A stretch of 64,000 bases of DNA from positions 310,001 through 374,000 of the forward strand of contig NZ_NERW01000003.1 of assembly GCF_003063505.1 (NCBI RefSeq). Reading direction: 5' to 3'. The DNA comes from Limnohabitans sp. T6-20 (GTDB lineage: Bacteria > Pseudomonadota > Gammaproteobacteria > Burkholderiales > Burkholderiaceae_C). The notes beneath the pieces were generated by a model. The model saw nothing but the letters and a program-made list of their open reading frames with translations, did not search any database and was not told the DNA's origin. Below, in pieces: positions 39,498 through 48,887 of the stretch. Each line of letters opens with the position of its first letter. Position 1 is the first letter of the stretch. The position numbers were made by a program, and so were the translations under genes.

Positions 39498-40559
39498 ATG
39501 TTTTCTTCTCAACGCTGGAAACAACGCCCACCTGGCTCGAACTGGGGCGACTTCGGGCCTGACGACCAATGCGGTCGCATGAACCTCTTGACGCCCGGCA
39601 AAGTGCTGCAAGGCATCGCCGAAGTGCGCACGGGGCAGACCTTTAACCTTAGCCTGCCACTGGATTTCCCGGGTGGCAACGTGCTCAACCCCAGGCGTCA
39701 GCCGCCCGTGCTGCGCCCCACCTTGCGCGGCGACAAGCCCAATATGAACTACCAGCTGTGGTGCGATGACCCGGTTTGCACCGATGTGGTGTGCGACGAC
39801 TTGGTGATCATGCACTTGCAGTACAGCACCCAGTGGGACAGCCTGGCGCATGTGGGCTCGATGTTCGACGCCAATGGCGACGGCGTGCCCGAGCCGGTGT
39901 ATTACAACGGCTTTCGCGCCGGCACCGATGTGGTCGGGCCCAGCAGTGGATCAGGGGCTGGTATTTTTGGCTTTCCGGAGATCACCCGCGAATCCACATC
40001 GGCAGCCAAGGCCTTGGGCATCGAGAAGATGTCAGAGCGCTGCGTGCAAGGCCGCGCCGTGATGATCGACCTGCATGCCCATTTGGGGCGCGATCGGGTG
40101 CGGGTGGGCTACGACCTGCTGATGGACATCATGCGCCAAGACAGCGTGGTGGTAGAGCCGGGCGACATGGTGTGCCTGCACACAGGTTTTGCGCAGATGC
40201 TGCTGGAGATGAACAAACACCCTGACCCGCACGCAGTTGAAAATTCTTGCGCCGTGCTGGAGGGGCGTGACGAGCGGCTGCTGCAGTGGATCACTGATTC
40301 CGGTCTGGTCGCCCTGATCGCCGACAACTACGCGGTCGAAGGCCTGCCCGCCTCACCCCGCCCCGGCAGCTGCGCAGCGTTGCCTTTGCACGAACACTGC
40401 CTGTTCAAGCTGGGCGTGCACTTGGGCGAGATCTGGCACTTGACCCCCCTAGCCAACTGGCTCCGCGACAACGGCCGTCACCGCTTTTTACTCACTGCCC
40501 CGCCCTTGCGTCTGCCCGGGGCCATTGGCTCACCCGCCACGCCGATTGCCACGGTGTGA
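39498..40559 (+). CDS. Cyclase family protein (kynurenine-formamidase-like hydrolase)
   Basis: 353 residues from the ATG at 39498, which has AGGAG 7 bases upstream; in-frame codons further up overlap the SDR gene. HLQYSTQWDSLAHVG carries the His/Asp metal-binding pattern, comparable to the HxGTHxDxPxH motif of cyclase/KynB-type metal-dependent hydrolases, and VMIDLHAHLG and LHEHCLFKLGVHLGE follow. The long form (about 350 residues) is common in Burkholderiales near SDR and transporter genes. It is likely Zn- or Mn-dependent. Its substrate is not determined. Confidence 0.82.
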   Translation: MFSSQRWKQRPPGSNWGDFGPDDQCGRMNLLTPGKVLQGIAEVRTGQTFNLSLPLDFPGGNVLNPRRQPPVLRPTLRGDKPNMNYQLWCDDPVCTDVVCDDLVIMHLQYSTQWDSLAHVGSMFDANGDGVPEPVYYNGFRAGTDVVGPSSGSGAGIFGFPEITRESTSAAKALGIEKMSERCVQGRAVMIDLHAHLGRDRVRVGYDLLMDIMRQDSVVVEPGDMVCLHTGFAQMLLEMNKHPDPHAVENSCAVLEGRDERLLQWITDSGLVALIADNYAVEGLPASPRPGSCAALPLHEHCLFKLGVHLGEIWHLTPLANWLRDNGRHRFLLTAPPLRLPGAIGSPATPIATV

Positions 40560-40604
40560 GGGTCCGCCGCGTGATCGAAGCTGCCCATCGAGACCAATAC
40601 AGGC

Positions 40605-41192
40605 TCAGCCTTGAATGGACTTAGCCCCGTCATGCATGAGCTGTGCGATGTTGGCAGGCCCCAAGAGCTGGATGGGGCTTTGGTGGGCCAGGTCCAAAGC
40701 GGCCTGGCTGAATTGGCCCAAGCTGATGCAGGTACAAGAAAAGGCTTGCTGGCTTTCCCGGGCATCCAGCAGTTCACGTACGGTCTCAACGCCCACGGAG
40801 GCGGCTTTCCAGCGTTTGGCACTGACCAGTGTGACGCGCCCATTTTTTTCGATTTGAAAGTCAAACGGGCCGCTGGCAAGGCGACTCACCTCGAAGCCTT
40901 GTTGGCGCAAGGCCTCTTCGACCAGGATGGAGAAATCTCGCCAACCCATGCTACGGGCTTGTTCGGTCAATTCGCTGATGCGGTCTGCCGAGATGGCGTT
41001 TCTTTGCCGCCATGCCGCCATGATACCGATCACCAAAAACGGAAAAGCGCCCAGCATGCCTGCTGTTTTGTAGGCATCGGGCAGCAAAGCCCCTGCCACC
41101 AAGGCCACGGCCAACATCACCAAAAAACTCACCCACCAAGGGGCGCGCAACAAAGCCGCAAACAGCGACCTTTCAGACATTTTGAATTTCAT
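40605..41192 (-). CDS. Membrane-anchored Mrr-like restriction endonuclease-fold protein
   Basis: 195 residues. Two transmembrane segments near the N-terminus (about 14-34 and 42-58) are followed by a soluble Mrr_cat-like domain. FSILVEEALRQQGFEVSRL begins the fold, and FDFQIEKNGRVTLVSAKRW carries the PD-(D/E)xK-type Asp and Lys. No methylase or specificity gene is near, so this is not a standard restriction system. The start could be the ATG at 41192 or 41180. It converges with the cyclase gene. Confidence 0.75.
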   Translation of the reverse strand: MKFKMSERSLFAALLRAPWWVSFLVMLAVALVAGALLPDAYKTAGMLGAFPFLVIGIMAAWRQRNAISADRISELTEQARSMGWRDFSILVEEALRQQGFEVSRLASGPFDFQIEKNGRVTLVSAKRWKAASVGVETVRELLDARESQQAFSCTCISLGQFSQAALDLAHQSPIQLLGPANIAQLMHDGAKSIQG

Positions 41193-41322
41193 GGGCAATA
41201 AAATTGAAGTGCACCCCGACCAAACGGGGAACGCACAATGGACTTGAAGTCTGCGGTCGCCAGTGTAGTGGTTCACACCAACCGGGCAGCGCAGGGTGCG
41301 CAAAGCACCCCGCTTTTGACTG

Positions 41323-43524
41323 TCATGCCGCTACCGCAGCCCCTGACGCTTTACGAACCGCCCACTGGTTCACCAAAACAGGCAGCATCAACACCACGCC
41401 CAACAAACTGATCTTCAGCCCGGGGGCAATCAGGCACAGTGCCCCCAGGGCACAGAGCGTGCGCTCCCAGCGCTTCATCTCGGCCATGAGGTAACCACTG
41501 AGCGCTGCAGCCAGCGCCACAATGCCCAGCACGCAGCCGGTGAAAGTGACCGCAAAATCACCCCAATTGAAGCCTTTGGCCACCAGCAGCAGCGATGGCG
41601 AAAACACGAACACAAACGGCACCAGGGCCTTGGCCAGTCCGAGCCGGAAGGCCATGTTGCCGGTCTTGAACGGATCGCTGCCCGCCATGCCCGCCGCCGC
41701 ATAAGCCGCCAGTGCCACCGGTGGCGTGATGTCGGCCAGCACGCCGTAATAAAACACAAAGAAGTGCGCCACCAAAGGCTCCACGCCCAGCTGCACCAAA
41801 GTCGGCGCAGCCACGGTCACCATGATGATGTAGTTGGCCGTGGTCGGGATGCCACAGCCCATCAAAATGCAGACGATGCCAGTCATGAACAACGCCGCCA
41901 ACAGCGTCAACGATTTGGCATCGGCCATGAAGGCAGGCAACCAATCCATCATGAATGCAGCGATGATTTGCGCCCAGCCGGTGATGATGAAGCTGATCTT
42001 GAAGCCCACGCCGGTGAGTGTGACCACACCAATCACAATGCCCACGGTGGCTGCCGCAGCGCCCACGGCCAGCGCATATTTGGCACCTGTCTCAAACGCT
42101 TCGAGCAGCACGGCGTTGTCGATGCGGCCGATCACGCCCATCCACTTTTGCCCGACCCAGATCAGAACCACACCCAAGGCCAAAAGACCCAGCTTGATGG
42201 TCTCGCCATCACCACCCCAATCCACAAAAGCGATCAGCGCCAACAGCACATGCAGTGCAAGCAAGAGCACCCAATTGACACCCCGGTTGCCGCGCACCGA
42301 AGTGCACAGACCCACAATCATGCAAGAAGTGATGCCAGTGAATGCGGCCAAATAAGGTGTGCGGCCCGACACCAAAATGGTGATCAACAAGAACAGGGGA
42401 ATCAACGTGGGCCAGCGCTGCTGAAACGATTCACGCAACTTGGGCATTTCCTCCTCTGTCAGCCCCCGCAATCCGTAGCGCTTGGCCTCGAAGTGCACCT
42501 GCATGAACACGCCAAAGAAGTGCATGAAGGCCGGAACAATGGCGGCCGCCACAATGGTCTGGTAGGACACATTCAAAAACTCGACCATCAAGAAAGCGGC
42601 AGCGCCCAACACCGGCGGCGTGATCTGCCCACCGGTGGATGAAGCGGCCTCAACCGCGCCCGCAAACTCGCGGCGATAGCCCACCCGGATCATGGCCGGG
42701 ATGGTGAGCGAGCCCACCGTGACGGCATTGGCCACCGACGAGCCACTGAGCATGCCGAACATGGCCGAGCCAAACACACTGACCTTGGCAGGACCACCGG
42801 CATAACGCCCCGCCAAAGTCGAGGCGATGTCCAGGAACAACTGACCCAGACCAATGCGCGTGGCCAGCACGCCAAACAGCACAAAGTGAAACACATAGGT
42901 GGCCACCACGCCCACCGCCACACCATAAATGCCTTGGCTGGTCAGGTACTGGTGGTTGATCATCTGGCTCCAGCTCGCGCCCGCATGCTTGAGCAAGCCC
43001 GGAAAGTAAGGCCCTGCCAGCGCATAGGCTGTGAAGCCCAGGGCAATCAGCGGCAAAGGCCAGCCCATGGAGCGGCGGGTGGCTTCGAGCAGAGTGATGA
43101 ACAGAACGGAGCCCATGACCACGTCCATGGTGTCCGGGTTGCCGACCCGAAAAGCCAAATCGTCAAAAACATACGGGATGTACATGACGCTGGCGGCACA
43201 GGCCAGGCCCAGCAGCCAGTCCACCAGTGGCACGCCGCCAATGCTCAAGCGACTTTTGGAAACGGTGGTGTCCGCGTCAGATTTGAAGGCCGCAAACACC
43301 AAAAAAATCAGCCCCAGCACAAAGGCCAGGTGCACACCCCGGTGGGTGGTTTCGCGCAACAGGCCAAAACCCGCCGTGTAGTAATGAAAACCCGACAGAA
43401 TGATGAGCAACCATTTCACGATCACCGACGCCGGGGGCAGCGTGGGCCGAAAACGCATCTCGGGGTCGAACTTTTCTTCCAGTTCCTGCAAATCGCGCAT
43501 GTCGCGCTCACGGGCTTCCGTCAT
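41323..43524 (-). CDS. TRAP transporter fused permease (DctQM type)
   Basis: A 733-residue membrane protein with the small DctQ-like region fused ahead of the large DctM permease (about 18 helices in total). SGSSVANAVTVGSLTIPAMIRVGYRREFAGAVEAASSTGGQ-type text around residues 240-280 and a second inverted block MGCGIPTTANYIIMVTVAAPTLV are DctM signatures. It imports an organic acid with Na+ or H+. The ATG at 43524 has AAGGAAAG upstream. Its TAXI binding protein is the gene before it, 107 bp away across a hairpin-rich spacer. Confidence 0.93.
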   Translation of the reverse strand: MTEARERDMRDLQELEEKFDPEMRFRPTLPPASVIVKWLLIILSGFHYYTAGFGLLRETTHRGVHLAFVLGLIFLVFAAFKSDADTTVSKSRLSIGGVPLVDWLLGLACAASVMYIPYVFDDLAFRVGNPDTMDVVMGSVLFITLLEATRRSMGWPLPLIALGFTAYALAGPYFPGLLKHAGASWSQMINHQYLTSQGIYGVAVGVVATYVFHFVLFGVLATRIGLGQLFLDIASTLAGRYAGGPAKVSVFGSAMFGMLSGSSVANAVTVGSLTIPAMIRVGYRREFAGAVEAASSTGGQITPPVLGAAAFLMVEFLNVSYQTIVAAAIVPAFMHFFGVFMQVHFEAKRYGLRGLTEEEMPKLRESFQQRWPTLIPLFLLITILVSGRTPYLAAFTGITSCMIVGLCTSVRGNRGVNWVLLLALHVLLALIAFVDWGGDGETIKLGLLALGVVLIWVGQKWMGVIGRIDNAVLLEAFETGAKYALAVGAAAATVGIVIGVVTLTGVGFKISFIITGWAQIIAAFMMDWLPAFMADAKSLTLLAALFMTGIVCILMGCGIPTTANYIIMVTVAAPTLVQLGVEPLVAHFFVFYYGVLADITPPVALAAYAAAGMAGSDPFKTGNMAFRLGLAKALVPFVFVFSPSLLLVAKGFNWGDFAVTFTGCVLGIVALAAALSGYLMAEMKRWERTLCALGALCLIAPGLKISLLGVVLMLPVLVNQWAVRKASGAAVAA

Positions 43525-43540
43525 AACTTTCCTTAACAGC

Positions 43541-43622
43541 ACAGGGCGCACACGCGCCCTGTTTCAAATTCGGGGTGCACCGCACCCTGCTCAAACAACA
43601 CGGGGCACAGATGCGCTCCGTG
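43541..43622 (-). promoter_or_regulatory. Three consecutive hairpins between TRAP binding-protein and permease genes
   Basis: Stems: 43541-43562, ACAGGGCGC / GCGCCCTGT around 4 nt; 43573-43587, GGGTGC / GCACCC around 3 nt; 43599-43622, CACGG / CCGTG with an inner pair. None is followed by a T-run in the operon direction. They probably protect the binding-protein mRNA and lower permease expression, as in other binding-protein operons. Confidence 0.6.
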
Positions 43623-43631
43623 CAGCCCTTG

Positions 43632-44585
43632 TCACTTCAGCACGCCAGCTTCTTTGTAGAACTTTTCGGCACCGGGGTGGAAAGGAATGCCCACGCCCTT
43701 GACGGCGTTTTCCTTGGTGATGAATTTGCCTTTGGCGTGGCCCGCAGCCAGCGCATCCTGGGCGGCTTTGCTGTAAAGCGCCTTGGTGATCTGGTACACG
43801 GTCTCGGTGTCGGCCTTGGCACTGGTCACCCACTGCGCGCCCATGGCCATGGTCTGCACAGCAGGCACGTCCTTGTAAGTGCCAGCAGGAATGGTGTCGA
43901 CCGCCAGGTATGGGTTGCTTTTGCGCAAGGCTTCGGCTTGTGGGCCTGCCAATGGCACCAGCTCGATGCCTGCGCCGCTCGATGCCAGCTCGGCAATGGC
44001 TCCAGCAGGTGCACCACCCACAAAGAAGAAGGCATCCAACGCACCATCCTTGAGCTTGTCACCAGCTTGGTTGGGTTTGATGTACTCGGGTTTGATGTCG
44101 CTTTCTTTCACGCCATAGGCCGCCAGCACCGTGCGCGCATTGACCAGCGTGCCAGAACCTGGCTCGTCCAAGGCCACGCGCTTGCCCTTGAGGTCAGCCA
44201 CGGACTTGATGCCCGAACCTTTTTTGACCACCAGGTGGATGCTCTCGGGGTACAAATTGGCAATCATGCGCAGGTCGGTGACCTTGGGTTTGCCTTCATA
44301 CACGCCCGTGCCGGTGTAAGCCCAAGTGGCCACATCCGACTGAGAAAAACCCGACTCCATGGCACCACCGGCCACGCCGTTGACGTTGGCCACAGAGCCG
44401 TTGGTGGCTTGGGCTGTAGCCACGATCTTGCCGGGCTGGCTGACCGCGTTGGCGATCATGCCGCCCACGGGGTAATAAGTGCCTGCGGTACCACCAGTGC
44501 CGATGCGGAAAAATTGCTGTGCTTGAACAGGTGCGCTCATCGCAGCAGCCAAACCCAAGACCCAAAACAGATTGCGACGCTTCAT
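43632..44585 (-). CDS. TAXI-family TRAP transporter substrate-binding protein
   Basis: 317 residues. Signal peptide 1-22 ends VQAQ, followed by FRIGTGGTAGTYYPVGGMIANAVSQ, the TAXI N-terminal signature. VADLKGKRVALDEPGSGT and MGAQWVTSAKADTETVY belong to the two-lobe fold. It captures substrate in the periplasm for the fused permease encoded downstream on the same strand. The substrate is unknown; TAXI systems are reported for glutamate, alpha-ketoglutarate and other acids. Confidence 0.93.
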   Translation of the reverse strand: MKRRNLFWVLGLAAAMSAPVQAQQFFRIGTGGTAGTYYPVGGMIANAVSQPGKIVATAQATNGSVANVNGVAGGAMESGFSQSDVATWAYTGTGVYEGKPKVTDLRMIANLYPESIHLVVKKGSGIKSVADLKGKRVALDEPGSGTLVNARTVLAAYGVKESDIKPEYIKPNQAGDKLKDGALDAFFFVGGAPAGAIAELASSGAGIELVPLAGPQAEALRKSNPYLAVDTIPAGTYKDVPAVQTMAMGAQWVTSAKADTETVYQITKALYSKAAQDALAAGHAKGKFITKENAVKGVGIPFHPGAEKFYKEAGVLK

Positions 44586-44754
44586 GTGATTCCTCTTTCG
44601 AGAGTTAAAGAAACTGAGAACTCAGGTGTAGCACAACTTGTGCCCGATATGATCAAAAAACAGGTGGGCATCAGGGTAGACTCTCATATCGATGCCCCTA
44701 ACCCTTGAGGTCTCCCTCCTTCACTGCGGGCATTTATCGGCATAAAGGAAACCC

Positions 44755-45966
44755 ATGCATGTGTGCGTATTGGGTGCAGGCATCACCGGCCTGAGCACCG
44801 CCTATGAGCTGACACAACGGGGTCATCGAGTCACCGTGGTTGACCGTGCGGTACCGGCAGCAGGCGCCAGTGGCGGCAACGGAGCGCAATTGAGTTACGA
44901 CTACGTACAACCTTTGGCCGATCCTGGCATTTGGGCCCAATTGCCCAAACTGCTGCTATCGCCCTCTTCTGCCCTCAAGATCAGGCCCCAATGGGATATG
45001 CACCAATGGACGTGGGTGCTGCAGTTCTTGCGCGCTTGCAATGCGCAACAGTCACAACAAACCACATCACAGTTGCTCACCTTGGCTGCGCAAAGTCGGG
45101 AGGTGTTTGATGCGCTGCGCGCACGCGAAAACATCGCCTGTGACTTTTCGGCATCGGGCAAACTTGTTTTATTCAGATCAGACGCGTCCTTTGCAGCCGC
45201 ACGGCAGCAAATGGTGCTGCAAAAGCAATTGGGAGGTGCCGCGCAATCGGCAGTCACAGCAGCTGAGGCGTGTGCCATCGAGCCCGCTTTGGTGCATCAC
45301 CGCGAACCTTTTTCAGGCGCCATCTACACCGAAAGCGAATGCGCCGCCGATTGCAAAAAAGTCTGCGAAGCTTTGGCGCGAATTCTGACGGCCCGTGGCA
45401 TCGATCTGCGCTTGGGTCAAGACTTCAAACGCTGGGTGACCTCAGGCAACCAAGTGACGGCTGTGGGCCTGGGCGATGGCGAAGAAATCACCGCCGATGC
45501 GTTCGTGCTGTGCACAGGTCATACGGTTGCAGCGCTGGCGGCCTCTGCGGGTGTGCGCTTGCCGGTGTACCCGCTCAAGGGTTACAGCATCACGGTCGCC
45601 ACCGATGGGCAGGGCTTGGCACCGCAGGTCAGCATCACCGACAGCGCCCGCAAAATTGTCTTTGCACGGCTGGGGCAACGGCTGCGCGCAGCGGGCATGG
45701 TGGAGCTGGTTGGGCAGGATGCACTCGTTCAAGCCCGCCAAATTCAGACTTTGCAACAAGCCACACAAGCGCTGTTCCCGGATTGTTCGCGCTATGCAGA
45801 CATCCAGCCCTGGGCTGGTATGCGCCCAGCCACACCGACGGGCTTGCCCATCATCGGCCGCCAAGCCACAGGACCGAGCAACCTCTTCATCAACGCCGGG
45901 CAAGGCGCTTTGGGCTTTACCTTGGCGTTTGGGTCTGCCGTTCAGCTGGCGAACTCGCTCAGCTGA
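44755..45966 (+). CDS. FAD-dependent D-amino-acid dehydrogenase (DadA-like)
   Basis: 403 residues of the DAO flavoprotein superfamily. The N-terminal dinucleotide motif is VLGAGITGLSTAYELTQRGHRV, followed by PAAGASGGNGAQLSYDYVQPL as in DadA. The C-terminal PWAGMRPATPTGLPIIGR and GQGALGFTLAFGS are the FAD-binding end. It would deaminate D-amino acids at the membrane and feed electrons to quinone. RBS-like AAGGAAA precedes the ATG. It is divergent from the TAXI transporter and may use the same class of substrate, though that is inference. Confidence 0.86.
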   Translation: MHVCVLGAGITGLSTAYELTQRGHRVTVVDRAVPAAGASGGNGAQLSYDYVQPLADPGIWAQLPKLLLSPSSALKIRPQWDMHQWTWVLQFLRACNAQQSQQTTSQLLTLAAQSREVFDALRARENIACDFSASGKLVLFRSDASFAAARQQMVLQKQLGGAAQSAVTAAEACAIEPALVHHREPFSGAIYTESECAADCKKVCEALARILTARGIDLRLGQDFKRWVTSGNQVTAVGLGDGEEITADAFVLCTGHTVAALAASAGVRLPVYPLKGYSITVATDGQGLAPQVSITDSARKIVFARLGQRLRAAGMVELVGQDALVQARQIQTLQQATQALFPDCSRYADIQPWAGMRPATPTGLPIIGRQATGPSNLFINAGQGALGFTLAFGSAVQLANSLS

Positions 45967-45987
45967 ACCGCCGCCTTGCGGGCGTCA

Positions 45988-46968
45988 TCAATCCACGGTG
46001 ACACCCGCGTTTTTGACCACCTGACCCAAGCGTGTTGTTTCTTTGCGGATCAACTCGCCAAACTGCTGAGACGTGCCGCCCACCACCGGTGTGCCAATGG
46101 CTTCCCACTTTTTCTTGAACTCGGGTTCGTTGAAGATGGCATTCAGGGTCGTGTTGAGTTTTTGCACAATGGGTGCGGGTGTGCCTGCACGCACGGCAAT
46201 GCCATGCCAGCCGGTCAACTCGTAACCGGCAATGCCCGCTTCCATCATGGTCGGGACATTGGGCAACGAGGGATGCCGTTTGGCCGAAGTCACAGCAAGG
46301 GCCTTCAACTTACCGCCCTGAATGTGCGGCAAAGAGCTGCCCAGAATGTCGAACATGACCTGCACCTGACCACCGATCAAGTCGTTGAGCGCAGGGCCTG
46401 CACCACGGTAAGGAATGTGCGCAATCTTGGTGCCCATTTGGGTGTTGAAAATTTCACCCGCCAAGTGCTGTGGCGTGCCATTGCCAGCCGATGCAAAAGC
46501 GAGTTTGCTGTCCGACTTCTGGGCCATGGCAACCAGCTCCTTGACGTTGTTCACCGGCACGCTGGGGTGGACTTCGAGCACCAAGGGGAATGACGAGATC
46601 TGAATCACGGGCGCCAGATCGGTCATGGGCACAAAAGGCATGCTGCGGTAAAGCGTGGGGTTGACCGCCATGGGGCCGCTGGCCGCCAGCAGCAAGGTGT
46701 AACCATCGGCCGGGGCTTGCTTGGCCACATCGGCACTGCCCAGGTTACCGCCTGCGCCGCCTTTGTTGTCCACGATCACATTCACGGCCAAGCGTGTGCT
46801 CAGTTCGCTTTGCAGCATGCGTGCCATCAAGTCGGTTGGGCCGCCCGGTGGATAAGGCACCACGAAGCGGATGGTTTTGCTGGGGTAATTGTCCTGTGCC
46901 AGAGCGGGTAACGCGGTGGCGGCCAGCAAGGCGGTGGACAGTGCGGCTAAAAATGTGCTGCGTTTCAT
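45988..46968 (-). CDS. Bug-family (TTT) periplasmic substrate-binding protein
   Basis: 326 residues with signal peptide 1-24 (ALPALAQ). NYPSKTIRFVVPYPPGGPTDLMAR and NKGGAGGNLGSADVAKQAPADGYTLL are the Bug/TctC signatures, and GTPQHLAGEIFNTQ binds ligand carboxylate. The ATG at 46968 has AGGAG 8 bases upstream. Bug proteins are greatly expanded in Burkholderiales and often lack adjacent TctA/TctB genes, as here. It is in line with the BKACE and hydroxyacyl-dehydrogenase genes, so the ligand may be the acid they degrade. Confidence 0.93.
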   Translation of the reverse strand: MKRSTFLAALSTALLAATALPALAQDNYPSKTIRFVVPYPPGGPTDLMARMLQSELSTRLAVNVIVDNKGGAGGNLGSADVAKQAPADGYTLLLAASGPMAVNPTLYRSMPFVPMTDLAPVIQISSFPLVLEVHPSVPVNNVKELVAMAQKSDSKLAFASAGNGTPQHLAGEIFNTQMGTKIAHIPYRGAGPALNDLIGGQVQVMFDILGSSLPHIQGGKLKALAVTSAKRHPSLPNVPTMMEAGIAGYELTGWHGIAVRAGTPAPIVQKLNTTLNAIFNEPEFKKKWEAIGTPVVGGTSQQFGELIRKETTRLGQVVKNAGVTVD

Positions 46969-46996
46969 GGTGGGTCTCCTGTAGAAATGAGATTGC

Positions 46997-47824
46997 TCAA
47001 GCGGCGAAAAAAGCTTCACGCGCCTGGGCTGCGGTGCAGAGGCTGCGGCCCAGCACGCGAGCCGAATCGGCCACTTGGCGCACCAGGGCAGCGTTGTCGG
47101 GGGCGACTTGCCCGTTGTTGAGCAAGAGGTTGTTTTCAAAGCCTACACGCACATGGCCGCCCAATGCAGCAGCGGTGGTGGCGCAAGCATGCTCACCTGC
47201 GCCAAAGGCGCACATGGACCACGGCTCCTTGCCTGTGTGGGCCATGACAAAGGGCAACAGGTCTTTGGGCTCGGAGGTTTGGCCCACCGAATAACGGCCC
47301 AGCACAAACAACAGGGACCAAGGCGCATCAGGGATCACACCCTGTGCACGCAGGGCTTGCCAGCGTTGCAGATCGGCCACGTCGTACACGATGACCTGTG
47401 TCATCACGCGCTCTTGGGCCAACCAGCCAAAGAACTGCGCCAGACCGGCTTCCCTGATCTCGGGCTGATCCACTTCGCGCAGGCCCACCGACACAGCTTC
47501 GGGCTTGAGTGCGGTGACCATGGCGATTTGCTCAGGTGCCTTGTACACACGCGCCGCTTCGCTGGTGACTTGGATGATGAGTTCATCGCCCACGGCCGCC
47601 TTGACCGCTTGCTGTGCATCGCGGTAGCCCTGCACGTCCAGGCTGTGGCCCCCTTGCGCATCGCGGATGTGCATGTGCATCATGCCCGCGCCCGCATCGA
47701 GGCACAGCTTGGCGGCTTGACCCAACTCGGCCGTGGTGATGGGCAGGGCCGGGTGGTCAGGCCGCTGCTTGTAAGCGCCATTGGGCGCGACGGTGATCAA
47801 CAGGGGATGCGAAAAAACAGCCAT
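46997..47824 (-). CDS. BKACE family beta-keto acid cleavage enzyme (DUF849)
   Basis: 275 residues, TIM-barrel. BKACE enzymes use acetyl-CoA to cleave a beta-keto acid into acetoacetate and an acyl-CoA (3-keto-5-aminohexanoate in the founding member Kce; dehydrocarnitine in others). The Zn ligands H50 and H52 are in MHMHIRD, and VRVGFENN carries the third-ligand Glu; this block is usually written GLEDN, so the Asp of Kce is Asn here. The substrate is unknown. The neighbour 47857-48810 could make the keto acid by oxidising a beta-hydroxy acid. Confidence 0.9.
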   Translation of the reverse strand: MAVFSHPLLITVAPNGAYKQRPDHPALPITTAELGQAAKLCLDAGAGMMHMHIRDAQGGHSLDVQGYRDAQQAVKAAVGDELIIQVTSEAARVYKAPEQIAMVTALKPEAVSVGLREVDQPEIREAGLAQFFGWLAQERVMTQVIVYDVADLQRWQALRAQGVIPDAPWSLLFVLGRYSVGQTSEPKDLLPFVMAHTGKEPWSMCAFGAGEHACATTAAALGGHVRVGFENNLLLNNGQVAPDNAALVRQVADSARVLGRSLCTAAQAREAFFAA

Positions 47825-47856
47825 GTTTGTGCCTTATCAAGAACTTGCGGGGGAAA

Positions 47857-48810
47857 TCAATCTTGTGCGTTCAGCGGTGGCAACTCGCCTGCCAACAGGT
47901 CCAAGCCCTGACGCAACAAACAGTCGTAGCGCTCGCGCTCGGCTTTTTGCGTTTCAGGCGTCCAGGTGAAAAAGCCCTGGCCCGTCTTCATGCCCAAGTC
48001 GCCACGGGCCACGCGCTCTTGCAGCACACGGGCGGGCTCGGCGTTCACGGCCAGGCTGGGGTACATGCTGGCCGCCGCAGCGGTGTGCACTTCCAGGCCC
48101 GCATGGTCGCGCTGCATGACCGGGCCCGCCGCCAGAAAGCGAAAACCAAAGCCAAAGCGCACCGCCGCGTCCACGTCTTCGGGCGAGGCCACGCCTTCGT
48201 CGATCAGGGCGAAGGCCTCACGCGCCAAGGCGTGCTGCATGCGGTTGGCCAAAAAGCCGGGCTTGTCCTTGCGCACCAGCACCGGCACGCTGCCACAGCC
48301 GCGCATGAAGTCGCACAGCTGCTCGGCTTCTTGCACATTCGACTGAGGGCCGAGCACCACCTCCACCAGAGGTACCAAATGCGCGGGCATGAAAAAGTGC
48401 AGGCCTAGCATGCGCTCGGCGGTAGGCAAGCCCTCTGCGATGGCGCTGATCGGGAAGCTGGAGCTGTTGCTGCACAGCAGGGTCTCGGGTGCGGCCAGCT
48501 GGGCCAAGCGAGCAAACAGCGCTTGCTTGAGCGGCAATTTTTCGGGAATGCACTCGATCAGCAGACTCACGCCGGGCCAGCTCACGTCAGCCAAATCCGC
48601 CACAGCTTGCACGCGTTCGGTGCGGTGTGCCATGCCCAAGGGCTCCAGGTTGTGGCGCACATGCGCAGCCAGGGCTTGGCGCTTAACCGGATCGGGTTCG
48701 ATGACGGTGACTTGGCTGCCACCACGGGCCAGCACGATGGCCACATCCATGCCCATGGTGCCGCCGCCCACAACCACGGTGCGTGCTTGATGAGGTTTTG
48801 AAGAAAACAT
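47857..48810 (-). CDS. 3-hydroxyacyl-CoA dehydrogenase family, beta-hydroxy acid dehydrogenase
   Basis: 317 residues. The Rossmann motif VVVGGGTMGMDVAIVLARGG is followed by the IECIPEKLPLKQALF and CSNSSSFPISAIA blocks of the 3HCDH family. LHFFMPAHLVPLVEV replaces the usual HFFNP, keeping the catalytic His and Glu region. RKDKPGFLANRMQ starts the C-terminal domain, and KTGQGFFTW the end. Proteins of this size and pairing (with BKACE) include L-carnitine dehydrogenase, so oxidation of a free beta-hydroxy acid is likely. It is the first gene of the three-gene unit, divergent from LysR. Confidence 0.86.
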   Translation of the reverse strand: MFSSKPHQARTVVVGGGTMGMDVAIVLARGGSQVTVIEPDPVKRQALAAHVRHNLEPLGMAHRTERVQAVADLADVSWPGVSLLIECIPEKLPLKQALFARLAQLAAPETLLCSNSSSFPISAIAEGLPTAERMLGLHFFMPAHLVPLVEVVLGPQSNVQEAEQLCDFMRGCGSVPVLVRKDKPGFLANRMQHALAREAFALIDEGVASPEDVDAAVRFGFGFRFLAAGPVMQRDHAGLEVHTAAAASMYPSLAVNAEPARVLQERVARGDLGMKTGQGFFTWTPETQKAERERYDCLLRQGLDLLAGELPPLNAQD

Positions 48811-48887
48811 GAAAAGGTCGTGATCAAAAAGAAAACGCCAGTCTAGAAAGACCTCATTGCTTCGTCCAGCCGTATTTTTCTATAAAC

